Assembly (NCBI RefSeq): GCF_008011665.1
Contig: NZ_VOWJ01000030.1
Location: forward strand, 1-35,318
DNA from: Campylobacter volucris
GTDB taxonomy: Bacteria; Campylobacterota; Campylobacteria; Campylobacterales; Campylobacteraceae
DNA length: 35,318 bases
Direction of reading: 5' to 3'
Below, piece by piece: positions 7,033-14,895 of the stretch. The stretch's first letter is position 1. Every line of letters begins with the position of its first letter. The translations under genes were made by a program, and so were the position numbers. The notes beneath the pieces are model-generated. The model did no database searches. It was given only the letters and a program-made list of their open reading frames with translations, and was not told the DNA's origin.

Positions 7033-8777
7033 CATTCCTCCCAAATAAATTCAAGTCTTAAAAAAGGTAAGTTAATAGCTTGTATGTGATAAAAAGCATT
7101 CTTTGCGTGTTTTTCATAGTGATATTCACGCATAGCTTTTGTGGTAAAAAAGATAAAATTTCTTTCATCTTTTTTGTAATTTTTTACATTAGCTCTTAGA
7201 AAATAAGAAATATCATAGATGAAATATCCTTCTAATTCTTTAGCTTCATGTGTTAACTTATTCCAATAAACATATTCAGTAGCAATGTGTGGTATTTTTA
7301 ATCTTTGTTCTTCACCATATCTTTGTTTATCTCCGCCAATTAAAGCCATCCATACAAAATTATCAATTGCTTCTTTAGAATTAATAAAAAATGCATCTTT
7401 TTTGATGAAAAGTTTGATTTCATCATTTTTATTAAGTTTTTTTAAAGAGCAAATATCATCAAGTTCTAAATCAAGTTCAAGTAATTTATCATTAATGCTT
7501 AGATAAAAATTACTTTTATTATAAACTTGTTTTAAAATTTCATCTCTTTCTATGATATTTTCTAAAGAATTTTTTCTTTCATATATTTCAGAGCTTAATG
7601 TTGGAAGTCTTTTATTAAGATGTTTATAGATTTGATTAACTCTTAAAAAAGTATCTATTTCAGTTTTAGCTTTTTGTTTATCAGCTTTAAAAAAATCAGG
7701 ATTGTTTTTGTAAATTTCTTTTTGCAAAGCACAAGTGTAGGATTTTTTAAGTCCTGTGTCTTTTCTTTCTATCACGCAACTTGCTTTACAATAATGAAAA
7801 TAATCGCATTCTAAACAATCTTTACTAAGTTCTAAAGAATTTTCTAATAATTGAATATTTTTATAAGCATTAAATTCTATTTCTTTAAAACTTTGATTTA
7901 AGATATTTCCACTTTTTAATTCTTTCAAAGCTTGCGATCTATGACAAATGAAACTATCGCCATTTTTTTGAATTAAAAGATGATTAGAGCAGTTTATACT
8001 ATTGTTGCAATATCCACCCAAAAACTCTTTAAACCAAAAATGCTCTAGCGCAAAAGCATATTTAGTATCTTTTAGCTTTTCTCTTAAGCCTTTATAAAAA
8101 TTTAACATAGCTTCATCACTAGCCATAGCAAATTCTTTATTTGAATTAGCACTTTGATAAGCAAACATAATATAAAAATCATTTGCCATATCAAAACCTA
8201 AGCCCTCAAGCATATAAATATCTTTTATAAACTCATCTACATTTAAATGCTCACTAGTCATAGTCGCTGAAATTTGCTTAAAATATGGATATGTACTTAA
8301 AAGCTCTATCATTTTTAAGGTTTTTTCTAAAGTGCTTTTTCCATTTTTTAATACTCTATATTTTTCATGCATTCTTAAAGGTAAATCCACGCTAGCACTA
8401 ATGCCAACTTGATATTTTTTAAAAAGCTCATAGAATTTATCTAGATTGTAAAGATTAGTTTTTAAATGCACTAAATGATTGATTGTTTTTTCTTTTTCAA
8501 AAAGTTTAATATAATGCTTATTTTCTTTAAAATAATCATCAATCACGCTTAATAAATCTTCACTATCTTTTAATGAGCAAGTACTAAATTCAGCCCCATG
8601 TAAAAACACTTCTGTGATAATCACTCCATCATCTTTTAATTTTTTAGCTATTTTTTTAAATTGTTCTGCCATATCACTTGTTTTTTCTTTTTGCTCTGTT
8701 AATTTTCCAAGATAACAATAACTACATGCAAAATTACAATATGAATTTGGCACAAAAGTTAAACTTTTTCCTATCAT
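7032..8777 (-). CDS. Radical SAM/SPASM protein-modifying enzyme encoded in the tail-fibre operon
   Basis: The 581-aa product opens with a radical SAM cluster motif C14-x3-C18-x2-C21 (SYCNFACSYCYLGK) and a GGE-like LHGAEF motif at about 59-64. It then has a complete SPASM pattern: C263-x9-G-x4-C278, C321-x2-C324-x5-C330-x3-C334 and C349, which would hold two auxiliary iron-sulfur clusters. This architecture belongs to enzymes that modify peptides or proteins (anSME sulfatase maturases, sactipeptide and related maturases). About 200 C-terminal residues (375-581) have no family I recognise and may bind the substrate. The gene is translationally coupled on both sides (TAATG upstream, TGATG downstream), so it belongs to the late tail operon. 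The likely substrate is a virion or co-expressed protein, but none is proven. Confidence 0.9.
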   Translation of the reverse strand: MIGKSLTFVPNSYCNFACSYCYLGKLTEQKEKTSDMAEQFKKIAKKLKDDGVIITEVFLHGAEFSTCSLKDSEDLLSVIDDYFKENKHYIKLFEKEKTINHLVHLKTNLYNLDKFYELFKKYQVGISASVDLPLRMHEKYRVLKNGKSTLEKTLKMIELLSTYPYFKQISATMTSEHLNVDEFIKDIYMLEGLGFDMANDFYIMFAYQSANSNKEFAMASDEAMLNFYKGLREKLKDTKYAFALEHFWFKEFLGGYCNNSINCSNHLLIQKNGDSFICHRSQALKELKSGNILNQSFKEIEFNAYKNIQLLENSLELSKDCLECDYFHYCKASCVIERKDTGLKKSYTCALQKEIYKNNPDFFKADKQKAKTEIDTFLRVNQIYKHLNKRLPTLSSEIYERKNSLENIIERDEILKQVYNKSNFYLSINDKLLELDLELDDICSLKKLNKNDEIKLFIKKDAFFINSKEAIDNFVWMALIGGDKQRYGEEQRLKIPHIATEYVYWNKLTHEAKELEGYFIYDISYFLRANVKNYKKDERNFIFFTTKAMREYHYEKHAKNAFYHIQAINLPFLRLEFIWEE

Positions 8778-9412
8778 TAAAAACCCTTTGCTTTCTTAAA
8801 AAGTTCATCTACTTCATCATCACTTAATTTTGCTTGTTGTTGAAAAAACAAAATAAGCTCGTTATTTCTTTCAAATTCTGTTGCATACTCCCAGCTTATT
8901 TGAGTTGCCTTAGGAGCACTTTGCATCATAGTTTCTATTGTCTCTAAAAGCCCTATCTCTAAAAGTGCTAACTTAGCTTGTCTTATACTTATCTTTCTTG
9001 GCACTCCTTTTTCATCATAATCACTCATTCTTTGTTGCATTAAAGGATGGTTGTTAATGAGTGCATCAACTTCTTCTTTTAAAATATTTTGTGCTATTTC
9101 TTTTAAGCTAGGGATATTAACTTGTTCTTTATCTACCTTTGTGTAGCAAGGTAAGATTTCATCTTCATTCATTTCTTCTATGGGTTTATGCCCCCAAGTT
9201 AAAGTATAAATTTGATGTAAGAAAAAATCATATTTATCATCATCTTTTTTTTCTAAGCATTTTTGCAATGAAGCCTTACTCTCATTTAAATGTTTAGCTT
9301 TGTTGATACTTTTTTGATCACTAGTACCATCTAGTGCTAAAAGCTTTTGTTCTATTCTAGCTATAGTAGTTTCAAGTTCTAAAAAATCATTAGTGTTTAG
9401 ATTGTAAAACAT
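8777..9412 (-). CDS. Probable tail-fibre-associated (assembly-type) protein
   Basis: This 211-aa, highly charged helical protein follows the fibre gene, where Mu-like phages encode fibre assembly proteins. Its C-terminal 75 residues (ISIRQAKLALLEIGLLETIETMM...ISWEYATEFERNN...LSDDEVDELFKKA) carry the RQ-A-LAL...GLL...WEYA...L..LF pattern found at the ends of many phage tail-associated hypothetical proteins. The N-terminal 130 residues are not recognised. The ATG at 9412 has AAAGGA upstream and the stop overlaps the radical SAM start. A fibre chaperone role is inferred from position. Confidence 0.55.
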   Translation of the reverse strand: MFYNLNTNDFLELETTIARIEQKLLALDGTSDQKSINKAKHLNESKASLQKCLEKKDDDKYDFFLHQIYTLTWGHKPIEEMNEDEILPCYTKVDKEQVNIPSLKEIAQNILKEEVDALINNHPLMQQRMSDYDEKGVPRKISIRQAKLALLEIGLLETIETMMQSAPKATQISWEYATEFERNNELILFFQQQAKLSDDEVDELFKKAKGF

Positions 9413-9422
9413 AGTATTTCCT

Positions 9423-10241
9423 TTAAAAGTTATTACCAGTGCTAGATGTCGAAGAAAACAACATTGATTGATTTAACTTTCCGTTCATATAAAAATCCCA
9501 ATATGTATGTGACCATTTGTGTCTTCCACTAGAGCCACGCTCAGTTCTACTTTTAACACTTATTTTTGGTTCAATTTCTTTAATTTTATTATTAAGCTCA
9601 GTTCTTAAAGCATCTACAAGAGCTTTTGCTACGCCTATATTTTCTTTTTTATTAATAAGGGCTATTAGTTCACCCCTTAATCTGGCATCTAAATTAGCTG
9701 CTACGCCTTTATCTTCTTTTGTATTAATTAAAGCTTTTAATTCTTCTTCTAAAGCTTCAATTTTAAGCTCAAGTTCTATTTTAATAGTATCTACATAATC
9801 ACGACTTGCCATAATCACACTAGGATCAAGTTTTAAGATGACCTCTTGTGCATTTGAAAGCTCCATTACCACTTTAATCATAAGCTCTTTAGCGCTTCCT
9901 TGCTCTAATAATGGTTTATAAGTTCTTGGAGTATTGCCAACAGCCAATAAATCTCCTTCTTCATCATAAATACCTATGGCATTTACTTCAAACCCACCTA
10001 TATTACTTGGAACATGACACATTAAATTAACATAATTAGGATTTTTCTCGTCAATGCTTTTTGAGTTAATATTAGCTTCATAAACAATATCTTCTAAGCT
10101 TTGCATTTCTTCATTTGGTAGGATAACTCTTGAGCTTAGTTTAAAGCTTTTTAAATTAACTCCATTTCCACTAGCGCGAGCAGCTATAAATTTAGCAATA
10201 CCAATTTTTGTTAAGATAGTATAATATTCACTTTTTGACAT
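9423..10241 (-). CDS. Tail fibre / collar fibre protein (gpH-like N-terminus)
   Basis: Residues 1-60 (SEYYTILTKIGIAKFIAARASGNGVNLKSFKLSS) match the conserved N-terminal domain of phage tail-collar fibre proteins (DUF3751-type), which attaches the fibre to the baseplate. Residues about 165-225 contain two similar units (ALINTKEDKGVAANLDARLR and ALINKKENIGVAKALVDALR), a coiled-coil shaft. The C-terminus is short, ending in SSTSSTGNNF, so at 272 aa the protein is smaller than many gpH fibres. It overlaps gpI (TAATG). It is the best candidate for the main receptor-binding fibre together with the 420-aa protein downstream. Confidence 0.8.
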   Translation of the reverse strand: MSKSEYYTILTKIGIAKFIAARASGNGVNLKSFKLSSRVILPNEEMQSLEDIVYEANINSKSIDEKNPNYVNLMCHVPSNIGGFEVNAIGIYDEEGDLLAVGNTPRTYKPLLEQGSAKELMIKVVMELSNAQEVILKLDPSVIMASRDYVDTIKIELELKIEALEEELKALINTKEDKGVAANLDARLRGELIALINKKENIGVAKALVDALRTELNNKIKEIEPKISVKSRTERGSSGRHKWSHTYWDFYMNGKLNQSMLFSSTSSTGNNF

Positions 10242-10861
10242 TAATACACCCCTTTAAAATTAACATTTGATTTTGATATTTCACACATAAAAACACCCAT
10301 TGCGTTAAAGCTTGATTTTTGTTTGCTTGAAATTTGTGTAGTTTGAAAAGGTAAAATCTCTAAAGTTTCCCCGCTAATTTCTGCACTAGCATTAAAGCTA
10401 TCATTTTTGCTTTCTATTTCTATTTCAATTGCTTCTAAAACACTTCTAACATTTTTAAAATCATAAATTAATCTTTCTAAAGTATTAAGCGTTCTTTCAT
10501 CAAAGCTAACACTAGTTGTGCTTACTTTAACTTTAAAAAAATAAGCTTTTCCGCTATACTCAAACCACTCTTTAACTACTGCTGTTGGAAACACGGCTTT
10601 TAAAGCTTCTTTTATAGCCCAAGCAGTGCCGTTGTATCTATCTAAAAGCAAGGCTTTAGATATAAGCGCTCTTGCTTCTTTTTGGCTTAAACCATCAATA
10701 CTTACATCATAAGCATTTGCTAAAATTGGCAATAATCTTTCATCACAATGCTGTGCTAAATTTGTGATACTAGCTAAATTTAAATCTTCAAATCTTGCTT
10801 TTGCACTTAAATCAATAGCTTTGCTTTGTTTTGGGTGGTGGTTTAAAACTAAGTTACTCAT
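10241..10861 (-). CDS. Baseplate/tail protein I (P2 gpI family)
   Basis: A 206-aa protein with the family signature: RFEDLNLASITNLAQHCDERLLPILANAYDV at the N-terminus, and LISKALLLDRYNGTAWAIKEALKAVFP (residues about 67-93), which is the conserved helix-plus-GT-x-xAI motif of Tail_P2_I. It is a baseplate wedge component that links gpJ to the fibre. Its start overlaps the end of gpJ (ATGA type) and the next gene is the fibre, the order seen in P2 and Mu-like phages. Confidence 0.92.
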   Translation of the reverse strand: MSNLVLNHHPKQSKAIDLSAKARFEDLNLASITNLAQHCDERLLPILANAYDVSIDGLSQKEARALISKALLLDRYNGTAWAIKEALKAVFPTAVVKEWFEYSGKAYFFKVKVSTTSVSFDERTLNTLERLIYDFKNVRSVLEAIEIEIESKNDSFNASAEISGETLEILPFQTTQISSKQKSSFNAMGVFMCEISKSNVNFKGVY

Positions 10862-12024
10862 AATATAGCCTTTTCATAGCTAAGTTCAAAACTAATTTTT
10901 GCAAACTCATCATCAGCTATTATTATGTTTGCTAAAGGTAAGTCTTTTAACTCTTGCTCTTCTTCATTTGTAATTTTTTCTTTAATGCTTAAAATCTCAC
11001 TCTTATAAACCCCATCTTGATGTAAGCATTTATAAATAAATCCCAGTGCTAAATCTACACTTAAATCAAAATCACTTTGTAAAGCATTTATTTTTTCACT
11101 AATTTCATTAGCACGACTTAATTCTAAAAGCAAAAGTTTAGCTTCTATAATAAACTCTCTTTTCTTAGCTAACTCGACGCTTACTTCATCAGTTAAAGGT
11201 CTTCTTTCATCTGCACTTAAATACTCTTTGACCACATCAACACTTGCTTCATCTTCACTTTTAATAATAACTCTTACTTTTCCTGCTCCATTATTTAAAG
11301 CTTTAATTGAAGCTACTTTGGCACTTGCACTTAAAGCATGATAGATATATCCTTTTTCACTTCCTGCGGTTGAAAAACGATGCACACTCATTACAGCTCT
11401 TTCTCTTAAGGCTTCATCGCTTTCTTCACTGGCTCCACCGCTAAAATATTCTAATTGTTTAATCTTGGCTACAAAAGGCAGTGGGGTTTGTAAAAACTCA
11501 GTTTTATTTTCTTTGCTTTGTATATATTCATCAAGCTCTAGAATACCTTGTGCTTTGCTTTGTCCTTTTTTGATTATCACTTCTTCTTTTAAAATTGCGA
11601 TGTCTGCTTTTTCATTTGAAAAAATGGCACCTTTTGGGATGATAACATCGTAAGTTAAAATAGCGTTTAATTCAAACTCTACTTTAGCCGTAGGTTTAAC
11701 ACCTTTTAACCTTTCAATTAAATATCCATTAGCCACCACATTATCCAAATCACTTCCGCTAGCATAATGAAGATAAGTAGCCTTTATTGCTTCATTAATT
11801 CTTGCTCTAATTATCATTTCTCTATAAGCAAGAGCTTCCAATATAGCTTTAAAAGGATCTGATTCTAAAAGTTCTACATTTTCATTTAAAAAGCTTTTAA
11901 AAAGCTCCTCAAGATCTTTTAAAATCTTTTCAAAATCAAGTTCTTCTATGATTTGTGGATAGGGAATATCTTTTAAAAAGCTTTGTTTAAAGTATGTATT
12001 ATTAGCGTTTGAAATTTCACTCAT
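10858..12024 (-). CDS. Baseplate J-like protein (gpJ)
   Basis: The 388-aa product matches baseplate J: YREMIIRARINEAIKATYLHYASGSDLDNVVANGYLIERLKG (residues about 67-110), then FELNAILTYDVIIPKGAIF, and GGASEESDEALRERAVMSVHRFSTAGSEKGYIYHALSASAKVASIKALN (about 195-245), the conserved core. It forms the wedge arm of the baseplate in contractile tails. Overlapping starts and stops with gpW before and gpI after show a tightly coupled V-W-J-I cassette. Confidence 0.95.
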   Translation of the reverse strand: MSEISNANNTYFKQSFLKDIPYPQIIEELDFEKILKDLEELFKSFLNENVELLESDPFKAILEALAYREMIIRARINEAIKATYLHYASGSDLDNVVANGYLIERLKGVKPTAKVEFELNAILTYDVIIPKGAIFSNEKADIAILKEEVIIKKGQSKAQGILELDEYIQSKENKTEFLQTPLPFVAKIKQLEYFSGGASEESDEALRERAVMSVHRFSTAGSEKGYIYHALSASAKVASIKALNNGAGKVRVIIKSEDEASVDVVKEYLSADERRPLTDEVSVELAKKREFIIEAKLLLLELSRANEISEKINALQSDFDLSVDLALGFIYKCLHQDGVYKSEILSIKEKITNEEEQELKDLPLANIIIADDEFAKISFELSYEKAIL

Positions 12025-12311
12025 TTATCAAGCTCCACTTTTAAATCCTGATAGTTTTCAAAAAGTAAGGTAATGTTTAATTTATTATCTTTACATTTAT
12101 TTAAACGCACACCTTTTAGCTTTACTCTTTTTTCCCACCTTGAAATAGCCTCTGCTGTATATCTAGTAAGTTTGATTTTAAAATCATCATCAATTTTTCT
12201 ATCTATTAATGTATAAAGCAAAGAACCATACTCAGGTCTCATTACTCTTGAACCCAAAGGAGTGATTAAAATGTCTTTAACACTTTCTTCAATACTAGTT
12301 AAATATTTCAT
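12021..12311 (-). CDS. Baseplate wedge protein W (gp25/gpW family)
   Basis: A 96-aa protein with the gp25/gpW pattern: SIEESVKDILITPLGSRVMRPEYGSLLYTLIDRKID (residues about 5-40), the conserved I..IL.T..GER.M.PE.G..L segment, and a C-terminal strand pair (KLNITLLFENYQDLKVEL). These small proteins nucleate the sheath and join the wedge to the tube. It overlaps both gpV and gpJ by 4 bp. Confidence 0.93.
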   Translation of the reverse strand: MKYLTSIEESVKDILITPLGSRVMRPEYGSLLYTLIDRKIDDDFKIKLTRYTAEAISRWEKRVKLKGVRLNKCKDNKLNITLLFENYQDLKVELDK

Positions 12312-12940
12312 CTACTTACCGCCGTAGCACCATCTGTGCAAGAATGAGTATGATTTGTTAAATCACCTTTTCCATCACTTATATTTCCGCTAACTTTTAA
12401 ATCACCAATTAAATTTAAATTTCCTTTTATACTAAAAGTTCCACTTGCTCCACCTTCGCCACTTGTAGAAATTGCTCCTGCAATTTGAGTATTACCATTT
12501 AAATTAATGCTTGGAGCATTAAGCGTTATGGTGTTAGCGTTTGTGGTATGACTTTGAGTGTTTAAGGTGTCGTTTTGATTATTGATGGTTTTATCTACAC
12601 AAGTAATATTTATATCTTTAGTTACATCAAGCCTTAAAGCGCTTGTCTTAGAGTTGTATTCTAAGTGTGTTCCATCTTCAAAGTCTATGTTAAAAGTATT
12701 AGCATCTGTGTTTTTTGCTTTGTATTTTTCTTGATAAAGTCCGCGTAAAATTACACCTGAATTTAAGTCTCCACGCACAGGCATTACTAAAACTTGCTCT
12801 CCTATTCTTAAAGGTGAAAAGCTCACTGCGTAAGAATTCGAAATTGTTTGAAAAACACTTAAAAAATCAGTTACCATTTCTCCAATAGCAACTTTTGCTT
12901 TATTGTCTTTAATGTCGCAAATGATGCCAAGTTCATTCAT
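12308..12940 (-). CDS. Baseplate assembly/spike protein V (gpV family)
   Basis: This 210-aa protein has an OB-fold N-terminus (GIICDIKDNKAKVAIGEMVTDFL) and the conserved SPLRIGEQVLVMPVRGDLNSGVILRGLYQ segment (residues about 42-70). A beta-helical repeat region follows, rich in Asn/Thr (NANTITLNAPSINLNGNTQIAG), and a Gly-rich end with HTHSCTDGATAVSR. It forms the membrane-piercing spike at the tail tip; the HTH motif near the C-terminus is the usual metal-binding apex in this family. It starts the baseplate cassette after the lysis genes. Confidence 0.93.
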   Translation of the reverse strand: MNELGIICDIKDNKAKVAIGEMVTDFLSVFQTISNSYAVSFSPLRIGEQVLVMPVRGDLNSGVILRGLYQEKYKAKNTDANTFNIDFEDGTHLEYNSKTSALRLDVTKDINITCVDKTINNQNDTLNTQSHTTNANTITLNAPSINLNGNTQIAGAISTSGEGGASGTFSIKGNLNLIGDLKVSGNISDGKGDLTNHTHSCTDGATAVSR

Positions 12941-13251
12941 AGTTTTTCTACTTTCTTGCTTATGATTTTTTCTACAAGCTGTTCTATTTTAAGCAATGCA
13001 TCAGTTCCCATATAAGCTGCAAATCCACCTATAGCAACGCTTAATTTGACACCAAAATTTAAATAACTTACAATCTCAAAAACCAAGTATGCTACAAACA
13101 TAGATCCAAGCATACCTTTTAAAAAGAGTGCGAACTTGCCTTTTAGATTAAGCTCTTTACTTAGTTTGTTTTTAGTTACTATTCCTACAAGTCCTGCTAT
13201 AAAGCTTACTATCATTAAAACAATATATACAAAAATATCCTCTAATTTCAT
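12937..13251 (-). CDS. Holin-type membrane protein
   Basis: A 104-aa protein with three probable membrane segments (residues about 5-25, 40-62 and 68-86) and a lysine-rich C-terminus (KIISKKVEKL). Size, topology and position next to the spanins and endolysin fit a phage holin of the LydA/phage_holin_3 type, which would permeabilise the inner membrane and time lysis. The AYMGTDALLKI motif near the end is common to that family. It overlaps gpV by 4 bp. A non-lysis membrane role cannot be ruled out. Confidence 0.7.
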   Translation of the reverse strand: MKLEDIFVYIVLMIVSFIAGLVGIVTKNKLSKELNLKGKFALFLKGMLGSMFVAYLVFEIVSYLNFGVKLSVAIGGFAAYMGTDALLKIEQLVEKIISKKVEKL

Positions 13252-13254
13252 ATG

Positions 13255-13347
13255 CTAGTTCCTTGTAAGAATTTCAATCAAATAAAATAATGCTAAAGAA
13301 AAACTAGAAAACAAAGAAGCAATTGTAAGTTCAATAACTAGTTTCAT
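13255..13347 (-). CDS. 30-residue single-membrane-span peptide in the lysis cassette
   Basis: ATG at 13347 with a good AGGAGAGGAT site encodes MKLVIELTIASLFSSFSLAL followed by FYLIEILTRN and a stop at 13255. Almost the whole peptide is one hydrophobic span. It overlaps the o-spanin end by 17 bp and ends 4 bp before the holin start, so it fills an otherwise empty gap with correct spacing. A role as an antiholin or holin partner is possible but inferred from place and topology only. Confidence 0.5.
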   Translation of the reverse strand: MKLVIELTIASLFSSFSLALFYLIEILTRN

Positions 13348-13579
13348 TTTTATCCTCTCCTGTGCAAATTTTTGCGATCTCTTCTATTTGCAAATAATAC
13401 TTGCTAAGCTCTTTTGCACTAGCTAAATCACCCTTGTTTAAAGGTTTTAAAGGAAGCTTTAAAGGACATTTAACAGGTATTTTAACCTCGCTAAATTCAG
13501 TTTTAATCAAAATATCCTTGCTAGCACAAGCACTTAAAACAAAAGGAATGATTAATAGTTTTATATAAAGAATTCTCAT
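13331..13579 (-). CDS. Outer-membrane spanin subunit (Rz1-like lipoprotein)
   Basis: An 82-aa protein with a lipoprotein signal: MRILYIKLLIIPFVLSACAS, lipobox LSAC with lipidated Cys18. The mature part contains VPVKCPLKLPLKP-like proline-containing sequence (IPVKCPLKLPLKPLNKG), typical of o-spanins, which sit in the outer membrane and pair with an inner-membrane partner. It overlaps the i-spanin gene by 4 bp (ATGA), the usual Rz/Rz1 arrangement. The two fuse the membranes in the last step of lysis. Confidence 0.82.
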   Translation of the reverse strand: MRILYIKLLIIPFVLSACASKDILIKTEFSEVKIPVKCPLKLPLKPLNKGDLASAKELSKYYLQIEEIAKICTGEDKNETSY

Positions 13580-13911
13580 TGCTTGCTACCTAAGATATTA
13601 AAAAGCTCCTTATAAGCATTAAGCTCACTTTGACAGCTTTTATCCTTGATAAAAACTTTATCAACCTTTAAAACTTCTTTTAAAACCTCTTTGGGTTTTA
13701 ACTCTATTTTTAATTTTTCAATAGCTTTGTTTTGCTCTTTTAACTTATCTTTAAATACATTTATTTCACTATTTAAATGCAAAGACTTGAGTTTTAAATT
13801 TTCATTTTCTAAAGTTAGAGTATGGTTTTTAAAAAACAAAAAAGAACTTAAAACAACTAATGCAAAAATGGCTATTTTTTCAAAACCAAATAATTTAGAT
13901 ATATCAAGCAT
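13576..13911 (-). CDS. Inner-membrane spanin subunit (Rz-like)
   Basis: A 111-aa protein with one N-terminal membrane span (IAIFALVVLSSFLFF, residues about 13-27) followed by a long charged coiled coil (LTLENENLKLKSLHLNSEINVFKDKLKEQNKAIEKLKIEL) and a C-terminal segment with a cysteine (DKSCQSELNAYKEL). This N-in/C-out single-span coiled-coil design is the i-spanin form. It lies between the endolysin and the o-spanin, 9 bp after the endolysin stop, with an AAAGG site before ATG 13911. Confidence 0.8.
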   Translation of the reverse strand: MLDISKLFGFEKIAIFALVVLSSFLFFKNHTLTLENENLKLKSLHLNSEINVFKDKLKEQNKAIEKLKIELKPKEVLKEVLKVDKVFIKDKSCQSELNAYKELFNILGSKQ

Positions 13912-13920
13912 TTTAAACCT

Positions 13921-14310
13921 TTAAGCATAAGTCCATCTTGCTTTTTTGCCACGCGTATCAATATGCACAAAACCTGCATAAGAATTATCAAAATTATGTT
14001 TTATAGCAATCCCTAAACCTCTCTCGCCAAAACTATCTAAAACATATTGATGAACTTCCTCTGTTTTAACACCCTTAACTACAAAATCTACTGCACTGCC
14101 AATAGTATGTTGAGATTTTGGAGCACCACCCACTTTAGCATTATATTCAGGGCAACGATATGGACTATTTATAATTAAAGGTGAGTTAAAATGCTCCCTT
14201 ATTTGACAAAGAATATCCACAAGCTCATCACTTGGTACACCTTTTGGCAGTTGGCACTTTCCACATCTACATTTAAACTCATCAAGTTTAAAATAAGGGT
14301 TTGCTTTCAT
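13921..14310 (-). CDS. Endolysin, M15-family D,D/L,D-carboxypeptidase-like peptidase
   Basis: A 129-aa protein with the M15 zinc site: H68 and D75 in SQHTIGSAVD and H116 in GFVHID, plus the INSPYRCPEYNAKVGG segment typical of the Peptidase_M15_3 family. The N-terminal part has three cysteines in CRCGKC, often seen in this family. It cuts peptide cross-links in murein. No signal peptide is present, so export depends on the holin. It is the first gene of the minus-strand late block and lies directly downstream of the divergent late control region. Confidence 0.9.
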   Translation of the reverse strand: MKANPYFKLDEFKCRCGKCQLPKGVPSDELVDILCQIREHFNSPLIINSPYRCPEYNAKVGGAPKSQHTIGSAVDFVVKGVKTEEVHQYVLDSFGERGLGIAIKHNFDNSYAGFVHIDTRGKKARWTYA

Positions 14311-14459
14311 TTTCTTCTCCTTTGAATTGCTGCAAGTTTAATAAAAAAGGATCTTTAAAAAATAGAAAAAAATTGTGCTAAAACATTTGTGCAAAAATCA
14401 TTATTTGAAAGTAAAAAACTCTCATTCTAAAATGCCATCAATTTTTTATAAGGAAACAA
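14311..14459. promoter_or_regulatory. Divergent late control region
   Basis: The gap separates the leftward lysis/tail block from the rightward head block, so both late operons should start here. On the plus strand TAAAAT (14428-14433) could be a -10 box ahead of the AAGGAAA site and ATG 14460. On the minus strand TATTAAA near 14340 is a weaker -10. Two direct copies of TTGTGC (14373-14378 and 14387-14392, each followed by an A-rich run, 14 bp apart) are candidate activator half-sites. Mor is the obvious candidate activator, by inference. Confidence 0.5.
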
Positions 14460-14894
14460 ATGCTTAAAGAATTTGAAGTTGAGCTTTTAAAATTACTTGA
14501 AGATTTTAATATCAGAGCATATTTAGGGGAATTTGAAAACACTCAAAATATAGCAACTTGCATCAATGGCTTAGAAGCTTCGCTTTTGCTTGATTTTGAA
14601 GGAGAAAGCTATAAAGATTTAGAAAATAAAATAGGCACTTGGAAACTTTATATTTTAACTCACACTAAATCAAAAACATCCAAACATAGAATAGATGCAA
14701 AACATAAATTATTTGACACTATAGAAAGCGTTGATAAGGTGCTTTTAAATGCAGAACTTAATAATGGCTTTAGAGTAGAGTTAAAAGATCTTAAAAAGAT
14801 TTATGAAGGAGTTAGTGATCATGGTTATTTAAGTATTTATGCAAGAACTTTGCAAAGTTGTTTTTTGCCAAAAAATGATTTTTTAAGGATTTAA
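14460..14894 (+). CDS. Mu gp37-like / DUF1834-type protein (probable)
   Basis: A 144-aa protein with the pattern of the small Mu-like protein gp37/DUF1834: an N-terminal helix, then IRAYLGEFE, a hydrophobic strand ASLLLDFEG, and IGTWKLYILTHTKSK, followed by helices and a C-terminal strand. In Mu this gene is in the head-tail joining region before the sheath. Here it opens the rightward late operon ahead of the protease, a different order from Mu. Ribosome site AAGGAAA precedes ATG 14460. The assignment rests on pattern only. Confidence 0.5.
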   Translation: MLKEFEVELLKLLEDFNIRAYLGEFENTQNIATCINGLEASLLLDFEGESYKDLENKIGTWKLYILTHTKSKTSKHRIDAKHKLFDTIESVDKVLLNAELNNGFRVELKDLKKIYEGVSDHGYLSIYARTLQSCFLPKNDFLRI

Positions 14895-14895
14895 A

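Noticed and set aside
9517-9798. Invertible fibre segment or alternative fibre tail
   Set aside because: No inverted repeats flanking the fibre genes and no invertase gene (Gin/Cin type) in the window.
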